Assembly: GCA_014379785.1 (NCBI GenBank)
Contig: JACMLD010000461.1
Span: 1-17,733, forward strand
Source of the DNA: Chitinophagaceae bacterium
GTDB taxonomy: Bacteria; Bacteroidota; Bacteroidia; Chitinophagales; Chitinophagaceae
Reading direction: 5' to 3'
Length of the DNA stretch: 17,733 nucleotides
Below, piece after piece: positions 1-6,632 of the stretch (within the stretch, counting starts at the first letter, position 1; every line of letters begins with the position of its first letter). The notes beneath the pieces were generated by a model. It made no database searches and was not told where the DNA came from. It worked only from the letters and a program-made list of their open reading frames with translations. Position numbers and translations under genes: made by a program.

Positions 1-1359
1 AACATTACTGCCAGCTATACTTTGCTGAATGCATACGGTTCTTACTCACCAACTGGAACTATCACTGGTTTTGCATGGACCCAGGTAAGTGGACCAAACA
101 CCGCTGCCATGGCAAATGCCAACTCTTCGACCCCTTCGATTTCCAATATGATCAACGGTGCGTACACTTTCAAACTCACGGTAACGGACAACCTCGGAGC
201 CACCGGCACCGCGCAGACAACGGTTACTGTCAGTGGGGTTGGTACGCCACTTCCACCGGTTGCTGTGGCCGGACCAGCCCAGGCTATCAGCAGTGCAACC
301 ACATCGCTGAACGCATGGGGATCTTATTCGCCCACAGGTACCATCACCGGATTCAGCTGGGCACAGCTGAGTGGTCCGAATACCGCAACCATGGTAAATG
401 CGAACTCCTCAACCCCGACCATCTCCGGCATGAAAAATGGCATTTATCTTTTTGAACTGACAGTTACCGATAACCTCGGTGTCACAGCCAAGGCAAGGAC
501 GACTGTAAGTGTTACAAATGTCGATGTCATTTCACAACCCGTAGCTTTTGCAGGAGATCCGCAAACAGTTAGCTCAAACTGGGTATTGCTCAATGCATTC
601 GGTTCCTACTCACCGAATGGTCCAATCGTATCGTTTACCTGGTCAATCCTGCAGGCACCAAATACTCCGCTTACGGAGAACATGAATTCGTCAACGCCTA
701 CAATTTCGAATCTCACACAGGGCCAATACAAATTCATACTCACCGTAACAGACAGCGCGGGTCTAAGCGCTACAAATACTACAGAAGTGAATGTTCTCAC
801 AGGCGCACTGCCTGTTGAAATCACCTTCTTCAAAGGCCAGCGTCAGGGCGAAGAAATTCTACTTGAGTGGGCAACCGCAACAGAGCAGAACAACGATTTC
901 TTTGCGGTTGAAAGAAGCGAGGACGGCATCAACTTCGTGTCCATCGGAAATGTAAAGGGTGCCGGAACCACAAACGCGGTTACCAACTACTCTTTCAAAG
1001 ACACAAAACCAGCGAAAGGCAATCTTTACTATCGCCTCCGCCAGGTTGATCTCGACCTTCACAGCAAACTGTCAAAAGTAGTTGTGATAAACGCATCAGG
1101 CAGAAAACTCATTGAAGACATATATCCAAATCCAGTTAATGACAGGTTGGTTGTGTCAATACAAAATGACTCAAAAGGAAATGGCAGCATTGTCATCTAC
1201 GATTTGTCAGGACGTGTTGCTAAGAAACAACTTATCAGGAAAGACCAGGCCGCATTTAACACTACTATCCAGGTGAATGACCTCGTTCCAGGTCTCTACA
1301 TCGTTGAGGTGAAAGTGGGGAGTGATTACAAAATCATGCAGAAAGTGGTTAAGCAATAA
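1..1359 (+). CDS. PKD-repeat protein with T9SS type A sorting domain, 5' end missing
   Basis: The reading frame is open from base 1, so the gene starts outside the window; 452 residues are visible. There are three PKD-like modules of 94 residues each, with repeated cores such as GSYSPTGTITGF and the typical strand ending LTVTDNLG. After these comes a domain with EILLEWATATEQNNDFF, YYRLRQVD and similar motifs, common just before T9SS sorting signals. The last ~85 residues, starting near IYPNPVNDRL and including YDLSGRV and PGLYIVEV, form a type A T9SS C-terminal sorting domain. It is therefore inferred to be exported through the outer membrane by the Por secretion system and attached to the surface or released. 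PKD-like modules are usually spacers or adhesive domains; any catalytic domain would lie upstream, out of sight. A hairpin 26 bases past the stop may end transcription. Function beyond secreted surface protein is not known. Confidence 0.9.
   Translation, partial: NITASYTLLNAYGSYSPTGTITGFAWTQVSGPNTAAMANANSSTPSISNMINGAYTFKLTVTDNLGATGTAQTTVTVSGVGTPLPPVAVAGPAQAISSATTSLNAWGSYSPTGTITGFSWAQLSGPNTATMVNANSSTPTISGMKNGIYLFELTVTDNLGVTAKARTTVSVTNVDVISQPVAFAGDPQTVSSNWVLLNAFGSYSPNGPIVSFTWSILQAPNTPLTENMNSSTPTISNLTQGQYKFILTVTDSAGLSATNTTEVNVLTGALPVEITFFKGQRQGEEILLEWATATEQNNDFFAVERSEDGINFVSIGNVKGAGTTNAVTNYSFKDTKPAKGNLYYRLRQVDLDLHSKLSKVVVINASGRKLIEDIYPNPVNDRLVVSIQNDSKGNGSIVIYDLSGRVAKKQLIRKDQAAFNTTIQVNDLVPGLYIVEVKVGSDYKIMQKVVKQ
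22..807 (+). repeat. Three in-frame PKD-like repeats, 282 bp period
   Basis: The same motif (leucine-leucine-asparagine-alanine, then GSYSP) begins at 22, 304 and 586, giving an exact 282-base, 94-residue period. Units 1 and 2 are close at protein level (both have the SGPNTA and NANSSTP cores) but differ at many third codon positions. Unit 3 is more divergent. The array probably continues upstream of the window. This fits protein-level domain duplication followed by drift rather than a recent DNA duplication. Confidence 0.85.
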
Positions 1360-1362
1360 CCA

Positions 1363-1956
1363 TCAGCGAAACGGAGCGTAAAACGAAAAGGTGGCAAGTC
1401 CTAGCATGGGCTTGTCACCTTTTGTATCTCCGTAACAATATATTTCATCATACTGCTTTAAATCAAACAGTTCTTTTATCCTTGCCACCTTTTCATCTCC
1501 ATGGCAATTCCGGCCGCTGATTTTTCCGGTAAGCTTGCCATCGTTTTCATCCAGCCGTGTGGCAATTAATTTTAAATTATTGTCCGCACACCAGCTGCTG
1601 ATCCAGTGACCCGCTGAGGCAGACACAATCACCACCTCAGCACCCAGTTCCTTGAGTTTATGAATCTCTGCAAGCGCCTTTGGACGCAACAGTGCCGGCA
1701 ATTCCTCCTTTGCAAACTGATCACATTTTTCCTGGAAAACACTTACAGGCATCCGGCCGAAAAAAAAACGGAGCACCCTTTCCTTGGCAGACTGATTGCT
1801 GATGATGCCTGCCTTGAAAGCCGCAATGAACGGCGCATTCAGGCCGAAGCCGAAGAGGAATTTCGCATTGCCATGATGGTATTTGATAATCTCGAGAAGG
1901 GTATCCTTTGTGGTAATGGTACCATCAAAATCAAAAAAAGCAATTCTTTTTTTCAA
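1363..1956 (-). CDS. HAD-IB family phosphatase, probable last gene of the lipid-pentose operon
   Basis: This is a HAD superfamily subclass IB hydrolase (phosphoserine phosphatase-like). From the chosen start the nucleophile motif is DFDGT at residues 9-13, motif II is the VIVSAS stretch, and motif IV is YGDTKGDKP near the C terminus; all catalytic aspartates are present. The start chosen is TTG at 1956, which overlaps the TGA of the upstream SDR gene and gives a protein that begins four residues before the core (197 aa). An ATG at 2025 would add 23 residues but overlap the SDR gene by 73 bases and adds nothing family-like. In this operon the natural inference is removal of the 5-phosphate from polyprenylphosphoryl-5-phosphoribose, the step between the UbiA and DprE1 enzymes. 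HAD-IB enzymes act on many phosphates, so this substrate is inferred from context only. It is convergent with the T9SS protein, with 3 bases between the stops. Confidence 0.85.
   Translation of the reverse strand: MKKRIAFFDFDGTITTKDTLLEIIKYHHGNAKFLFGFGLNAPFIAAFKAGIISNQSAKERVLRFFFGRMPVSVFQEKCDQFAKEELPALLRPKALAEIHKLKELGAEVVIVSASAGHWISSWCADNNLKLIATRLDENDGKLTGKISGRNCHGDEKVARIKELFDLKQYDEIYCYGDTKGDKPMLGLATFSFYAPFR
1386..1423 (+). terminator. Hairpin downstream of the T9SS protein gene, inside the antisense HAD gene
   Basis: Two 13-base arms (1386-1398 and 1411-1423) pair over their full length with one G-U wobble when read on the plus strand; the loop is 12 bases. The left arm begins with an A run and the right arm ends CCTTTT, so the structure resembles an intrinsic terminator. 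It begins 27 bases past the TAA of the plus-strand gene. On the minus strand the wobble becomes a C-A mismatch, so it should work less well for the HAD transcript. Part of the repeat encodes conserved HAD residues (TKGDK), so coincidence cannot be excluded. Confidence 0.45.
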
Positions 1957-2684
1957 AGCTTCATTTTTTTGAATTGAAACTCCGGAATCATCTTGATGAT
2001 AAGCATGATCCAGCGCCACATCCATTTCACATAAACTGTATTCTTTTTTGAAACGACCGCATTGTACACTGCATCACCTACCTCTTCAGGTTTTGCAGTG
2101 AGGGCTGCCGGCAGCTTGATATCTTCCGTCATCTTCGTATATACAAAGCCCGGCTTCACCGTTACCACGTGCACCCCGTCTTTAAATAGTTTATTTCTCA
2201 GTCCGTCGAGATAAGCTGTAAAAGCAGCTTTCGAACTTCCGTAAATCAATTTACTCTGCCTTCCGCGTTCGCCGGCCACTGAACTGATGCCTGCAATCGT
2301 GCCCTTCTTCTGGCCGGCATAATATTTCGCGACAACATTCAGTATGGAAACGGCACCTGTAAAATTGGTGTTGATCATTTTTGCAGCAGCGGTAAAATCT
2401 TCGAAAGCCGCATCTTCATCGGTCATCACTCCGAATACAACGACTGTGACGTCCGGACGCGGATTCAGCGATTGAAAGAATTGCTCATGGGATTTATAGT
2501 CAAGCGCATCAAAAGAATGCACACTAACGTTTACGCCTGACCGTAACTGTATATCTGATCTGGACGCTTCGATCCGATCTGTATTTCTTGCAGCAAGCTG
2601 TACATCGTATTTATTCTTTGCAAACGACTTTGCAATGGCCTGAGCCATATCGGAGGCTGCACCAAGAATCAGGACGGTAGGCAT
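1953..2684 (-). CDS. SDR-family oxidoreductase, DprE2-like keto-sugar reductase
   Basis: A 243-residue short-chain dehydrogenase/reductase. The nucleotide-binding turn is GAASDMAQAIA at residues 8-18, an SDR variant typical of the DprE2 group. The catalytic set is visible as serines 134/135 in GISSVAGERG, tyrosine 148 and lysine 152 in YGSSK, and an asparagine in INTNFTG near 107. The C-terminal region (about 219-234) is hydrophobic and tryptophan-rich, suggesting membrane association with a lipid-linked substrate. In mycobacteria DprE2 reduces decaprenylphosphoryl-2-keto-ribose to decaprenylphosphoryl-arabinose with NADH. The gene lies 6 bases after the DprE1-like gene, the same order as dprE1-dprE2 in mycobacteria, which supports this call over a generic SDR. 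The exact sugar configuration of the product is inferred. Its 3' end overlaps the HAD start. Confidence 0.85.
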   Translation of the reverse strand: MPTVLILGAASDMAQAIAKSFAKNKYDVQLAARNTDRIEASRSDIQLRSGVNVSVHSFDALDYKSHEQFFQSLNPRPDVTVVVFGVMTDEDAAFEDFTAAAKMINTNFTGAVSILNVVAKYYAGQKKGTIAGISSVAGERGRQSKLIYGSSKAAFTAYLDGLRNKLFKDGVHVVTVKPGFVYTKMTEDIKLPAALTAKPEEVGDAVYNAVVSKKNTVYVKWMWRWIMLIIKMIPEFQFKKMKL

Positions 2685-2690
2685 CTATTT

Positions 2691-4025
2691 TCAATTATTC
2701 GTTAACAATAACCTCTCCGATTGCAGTGAGGTAAACTTATGAGCAGGGTCGTATTTTTTTACAATATCCTTGAAGGTGTCGAGTGAGGGATAGCCTGCTG
2801 CGAGTACTTCGGGCTTCATTCTCGCATCTTTGCTCATATATAAACGTCCTCCGTGTTTGAGAACGACCTTGTCCATTTCATCACAAAATTCAAACAAGCC
2901 TTTTCTTACCGGAAAGTCGAGCGCCAGCGTATAGCCTTCCATCGGAAATGAAATCAGACTGTCCTGGTGACCGAATACTTTCAACACGGCGAGAAATGAA
3001 CCCATTCCCTTATCGCTGATCATTTGCAGAATTTCTACCAGGCCATCTTTTGCAGACAACGGCAACACAAACTGGTACTGGATAAAACCCTTCTTGCCGT
3101 ATCCACGGTTCCAGTTCAGAATCGCATCGAGGGGATAAAAAAATGGTTCGTATGAAACGATGTTATTGATCTCTTTCTTAAAGTTCTTGCCGTAGTAAAG
3201 AAAGTTAAAGGCCTTTACAGTGAAAGTATTCAGCACCCATGAAGGGAGATTGAAAGGAAAATTTATCTGCTTTTTTTTCGGCAGCTTCAGCGGTTCTTTT
3301 TTCTGATTTTCATTGAGATCGTTCAGCGTGGCATGTTCACCGAGTATGAGAATGCTTCGTCCAAAATGCCTGCCTTTTTTGAGACAGTCGATCCAGGCAA
3401 CAGAATAAGTATAGTCTTTGTATTCATCAAAAAGGCGGATGACTTCTTCGAGATTTTCTGCTTTCAGTTGCTTCTGCCGGATATAGGAGCTTTCGATTTT
3501 CTTCAATCCGAATTTTACGCGCATAATGATGCCCGTTAGTCCCATTCCACCGCAGGTGGCCTCAAAAAGATCGGTCCGGATATGCTGGCTGCAGGTGACA
3601 ATTTCACCGGTTGCGAGCATGATGTCCATTTCCCTGACGTGGTGACCAAAACATCCGTCCACATGATGATTTTTGCCATGCACATCGCTTCCGATGGCAC
3701 CGCCGACCGTAATCAGCTTTGTACCAGGCGTCACGGGCAGAAACCATCCTTTCGGAACAGTTACTTCGAGAATATCAGAAAGCATCATGCCGCTCTGACA
3801 TTCAAAAATTCCGTTTTCTGTGTCGAATGAAAGCGCCTTATCATACTTCAGCGTGGAAAAAGTATTTTCTGCGAGGGAGGCATCGCCATAGCAGCGGCCG
3901 TTTCCCCGGGCAATGATATTTGTTCTGGAGGTAACGAGATTTTTCAGTTCATCCGGGTAAGAAAAAGATTTCTCTTCGGTTTCTTTAACAGGGAAATTCC
4001 CCCAGTTTGCGATCTTTTTGTGCAT
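2691..4025 (-). CDS. FAD-binding oxidoreductase, DprE1-like polyprenylphosphoryl-ribose 2-oxidase
   Basis: A 444-residue VAO-type flavoprotein. The FAD-binding segment includes RGNGRCYGDAS (40-50), TPGTKLITVGGAIGSDVHGK (99-118) and then NHH, the hallmark of decaprenylphosphoryl-beta-D-ribose oxidases. The C-terminal substrate domain has LKVFG, GYTLALDFP (364-372) and GGRLYMSKDAR (392-402). Aligned from memory with Mycobacterium tuberculosis DprE1, K399 corresponds to catalytic K418, and A368 to C387, the residue that benzothiazinones modify. The spacing of 31 residues between the two sites is the same in both. The expected reaction is oxidation of the ribose C2 hydroxyl to a ketone on a polyprenyl-phosphate carrier, which the next gene's product then reduces: together an epimerisation. 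Its ATG overlaps the stop of the UbiA-like gene in a TGATG junction, implying translational coupling. Confidence 0.9.
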   Translation of the reverse strand: MHKKIANWGNFPVKETEEKSFSYPDELKNLVTSRTNIIARGNGRCYGDASLAENTFSTLKYDKALSFDTENGIFECQSGMMLSDILEVTVPKGWFLPVTPGTKLITVGGAIGSDVHGKNHHVDGCFGHHVREMDIMLATGEIVTCSQHIRTDLFEATCGGMGLTGIIMRVKFGLKKIESSYIRQKQLKAENLEEVIRLFDEYKDYTYSVAWIDCLKKGRHFGRSILILGEHATLNDLNENQKKEPLKLPKKKQINFPFNLPSWVLNTFTVKAFNFLYYGKNFKKEINNIVSYEPFFYPLDAILNWNRGYGKKGFIQYQFVLPLSAKDGLVEILQMISDKGMGSFLAVLKVFGHQDSLISFPMEGYTLALDFPVRKGLFEFCDEMDKVVLKHGGRLYMSKDARMKPEVLAAGYPSLDTFKDIVKKYDPAHKFTSLQSERLLLTNN

Positions 4026-4918
4026 CAGCTAAAAATTGATTTGTCTTTCCAATACAATAAGGCATAAAAGGAAGCAACCCAAAGCAGAATCGTAACCTGG
4101 ATAAATCGGTCTTTGTAGAGGATCTCGGTAGGCGAGCCGGCCTGGTTCTGCACCAGTGTAATCTGCAGATACCGCATGAGTCCGGCTATCACAAAAATAC
4201 AGGTATAATACAGATGATATGTCTCCATATTCGAAATGGTGATGGGCGACACACAATACATGATATAGGTCATGATAATAATTCCGCTGAACATCGCCAG
4301 CATGATATTCAGAAAATCAACGTTATAACCCTTTACCGCTTTTCGCATATCGATGCCCGTTTCCATTTTGAGAATAATGTCGTCGCGTCTCTTGGCGATG
4401 GCCATAAACAATGCAAGCAGAAATACCATCAGATTGAGCCAGAGAGATACAGAGACATCGGCAATATATCCACCGGACTTTACCCTCAGCGAAAAGCCAA
4501 TCGCCACAATAAGAATATCGAGGATGGGAATGTTTTTTAGTCCCATCGAATACCCCAGATTCATGAGAAAGTAAAACACCAGTATGGAAAGAAAATGAAA
4601 TTTTGGATCGGCTATCCATGCCAGGATAAATCCTGCCAGAATCAGAAAAACTGCAATGACGAGTGCAGTACCCGGTTTTACCTTGCCCGACGCAATCGGC
4701 CGCAGCGATTTTTTGGGGTGTTTGCGGTCGTCTTCGCGGTCGCGGTAGTCATTGATGATGTATACGGCGCTGGCAGTGAAACAGAATGCAAAAAATCCCG
4801 CGATCAGGTGTTCAATCCTTGGAATGTCAAAGAGTTTACCACCGAAAAAAACTGGTAAAAAAAGGAAAAGGTTTTTAGCCCAGTCTTTGGGCCGGAGCAG
4901 CTTGATATAGGGGGACAT
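4025..4918 (-). CDS. UbiA-family prenyltransferase, polyprenyl-phosphate phosphoribosyltransferase-like
   Basis: A 297-residue polytopic membrane protein of the UbiA superfamily with about eight to nine hydrophobic segments. The first acidic motif is NDYRDREDDRKHPKKSLRPI at about residues 56-75. The N terminus (YIKLLRPKDWAKNLFLFLP) and the later LRVKSGGY segment match the group that transfers 5-phosphoribose from PRPP to decaprenyl phosphate (Rv3806c type), rather than quinone or heme prenyltransferases. The product would be polyprenylphosphoryl-5-phosphoribose, made on the cytoplasmic face of the inner membrane. The ATG at 4918 is preferred because the alternative TTG at 4972 falls within the likely promoter -33 box and adds 18 residues lacking family character. 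It is the first gene of the operon and overlaps the DprE1-like gene by one base. Substrate assignment rests on motif resemblance plus operon context. Confidence 0.88.
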   Translation of the reverse strand: MSPYIKLLRPKDWAKNLFLFLPVFFGGKLFDIPRIEHLIAGFFAFCFTASAVYIINDYRDREDDRKHPKKSLRPIASGKVKPGTALVIAVFLILAGFILAWIADPKFHFLSILVFYFLMNLGYSMGLKNIPILDILIVAIGFSLRVKSGGYIADVSVSLWLNLMVFLLALFMAIAKRRDDIILKMETGIDMRKAVKGYNVDFLNIMLAMFSGIIIMTYIMYCVSPITISNMETYHLYYTCIFVIAGLMRYLQITLVQNQAGSPTEILYKDRFIQVTILLWVASFYALLYWKDKSIFS

Positions 4919-4941
4919 TTGCGGTTTTCTGTTACTGGGCG

Positions 4942-4972
4942 CCAAGATAATCCATAAATTGGAGCCCTGCAA
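4942..4972 (-). promoter_or_regulatory. Probable promoter of the ubiA-dprE1-dprE2-HAD operon
   Basis: Read on the minus strand there is TTG (4972-4970), a 20-base spacer, then TATCTTGG (4949-4942), which matches the Bacteroidota -7 consensus TAnnTTTG at all but one defined position. Transcription would begin near 4935, about 17 bases before the ATG at 4918. This placement supports the ATG start for the UbiA-like protein. Confidence 0.45.
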
Positions 4973-4975
4973 TAC

Positions 4976-5008
4976 TTTGTAAGTATGCTTTTGGTTTACT
5001 TACTTTAC
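4976..5008 (+). promoter_or_regulatory. Possible promoter of the GT-C gene
   Basis: On the plus strand TTTG (4976-4979) is followed after 21 bases by TACTTTAC (5001-5008), a partial match to TAnnTTTG with the last two positions wrong. The start codon is at 5025. The two -33 elements of this divergent pair lie back to back, separated by three bases. Confidence 0.3.
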
Positions 5009-5024
5009 ACGCGAAATCGAAAAA

Positions 5025-6632
5025 ATGAAACGTTTTTTACCCCTGGCCGAAATCCTCATCATTGTTGCCATTGCATGTTTTCCCCTCGTTGCAGGAAATT
5101 TCCCTTACCGGTTAAACATATTCCTGTCCTACGAAGGTGCGTACCGCATGTCTGAGGGTCATATTCCCTACCGTGATTTTGGAACTCCGCTGGGGTATAT
5201 GTATTGGGTGGTGCCTGCAATCTTCTTCAAAATATTCGGACCATTTATGATGAGCCTGGTGAAAGCCCAGGTATTTCTCAACATCATCGCCGGCCTTTCA
5301 TTCCGATCCATTCTTAAGAATTTTTCACTGCGCGACGGCATGCGCTTTTTGCTTGTACTGCTTTTTGTGATATCGTATTCATTTCTCAATTACTGGCCCT
5401 GGTACAACCATACGGTGATCGTGTATGAGCTGGTGGCGCTTTCATTTCTTACGAAATTCATTTTTAACGAGGGCAAAAAATGGCGTTATGCCTGGCTCGT
5501 TCTGAGTGGTGTATTTACTTTCTTTTCATTTTTTACAAAACAGGATGGCGGCGGAATGGCTTTGATGATATGCCTCGTGCTGGTATTATACAACGCCATA
5601 CACGAAAAAAGCTGGAAACAGCCGCTGGTATTCATTTCGGGATTCATTCTCACAGGCGTACTGCTCATTGCTCCGTTTATCAAATACCGTTTTGGTTATT
5701 GGTTCAACCACGGCCAGCCCCCGCATATTTCCCGGTTTTCGGTGGCGGACCTGGCAGACGATTTCTTCAACAACTCACAGTTTATCAAGTTTTACATATT
5801 CATCATTTTTATACTCCTCCTCGCCCATATCAAATCATTTAAAACTTTCTGGCAGGATAAATACAAAATGGTATTCACTCTACTCACCCTGGGAATACTT
5901 GCCGAGGCGGCAATCTTTCAGACAACCAGCTATATACCTCCCGATAACAACATCTTTTTTCACAGCTTTGCCATCGCTTTTATCCTGGCGATGTCAGCCT
6001 ATTTTCTGCCAATCGATTACAGCAAATGGAAGACAATCATTGTAGCGGGAGCGGGAATTATGATCTGGTGGAGCAGCGTGTACTGGAAATACATTGAAAA
6101 GTTTGTTGTGAAACCGCAGGCGATCACTACAACAGACGGGGTGGTCAATAAAAAAACCTATCTCATTCTGAAACCGGATACCACCGATGTGCCAATGCAC
6201 TTGTGGAGAACCGTTCCCTATCCAGCTTTTGGCAAAATGCTCTTGCCTGGTCCCACGGCCGATGGGATCGAGCGTCTCCTGAAAATGGATGTTGCCAGGA
6301 AACCGGGCGCGAAAGTGCTGAACATGTCTGAACTGACACCGCTGGTGCAGGTAATGAAATATGAACTGGAGAAGAACGATGAATACCCGCTATGGTATCA
6401 CAAAGGAGTGGGCATGTTTCAGAAAGAAACTGATATGTTTAACGATCGCATCCGAAAGAATTATTATGACCTGGTGATTTTTGAATACATCCCTTATCTG
6501 AATAATTTTTATCCGATGGAAGTAAGGGAAACGCTACTTGCAAATTATGAAAGGGTAGATTCGTTTACTGCTCCCCGTAAGCCAAGTTTACAGGCTTGGG
6601 TTGAAGTGTACGTGAGAAAATCTGCTAAGTAA
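5025..6632 (+). CDS. Polytopic GT-C-like membrane protein, putative polyprenyl-phosphate-sugar glycosyltransferase
   Basis: A 535-residue protein with about eleven hydrophobic segments up to residue ~355 and a soluble C-terminal part of ~180 residues. After the first membrane segment the periplasmic loop reads YEGAYRMSEGHIPYRDFG (from about residue 36), which resembles the acidic first loop of GT-C transferases (GT39/GT83/ArnT type: an acidic residue, then a conserved G-x-x-PYRDF). Such enzymes use lipid-phosphate sugars on the outer side of the inner membrane. E37 is the candidate catalytic acid, though the usual DE pair is YE here. The gene is divergent from the lipid-pentose operon, with 106 bases between start codons, so a role as the transferase using the product is a reasonable inference. 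The acceptor is unknown. The stop overlaps the GT2 gene's 3' end by 8 bases. No closer family was recognised. Confidence 0.75.
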   Translation: MKRFLPLAEILIIVAIACFPLVAGNFPYRLNIFLSYEGAYRMSEGHIPYRDFGTPLGYMYWVVPAIFFKIFGPFMMSLVKAQVFLNIIAGLSFRSILKNFSLRDGMRFLLVLLFVISYSFLNYWPWYNHTVIVYELVALSFLTKFIFNEGKKWRYAWLVLSGVFTFFSFFTKQDGGGMALMICLVLVLYNAIHEKSWKQPLVFISGFILTGVLLIAPFIKYRFGYWFNHGQPPHISRFSVADLADDFFNNSQFIKFYIFIIFILLLAHIKSFKTFWQDKYKMVFTLLTLGILAEAAIFQTTSYIPPDNNIFFHSFAIAFILAMSAYFLPIDYSKWKTIIVAGAGIMIWWSSVYWKYIEKFVVKPQAITTTDGVVNKKTYLILKPDTTDVPMHLWRTVPYPAFGKMLLPGPTADGIERLLKMDVARKPGAKVLNMSELTPLVQVMKYELEKNDEYPLWYHKGVGMFQKETDMFNDRIRKNYYDLVIFEYIPYLNNFYPMEVRETLLANYERVDSFTAPRKPSLQAWVEVYVRKSAK

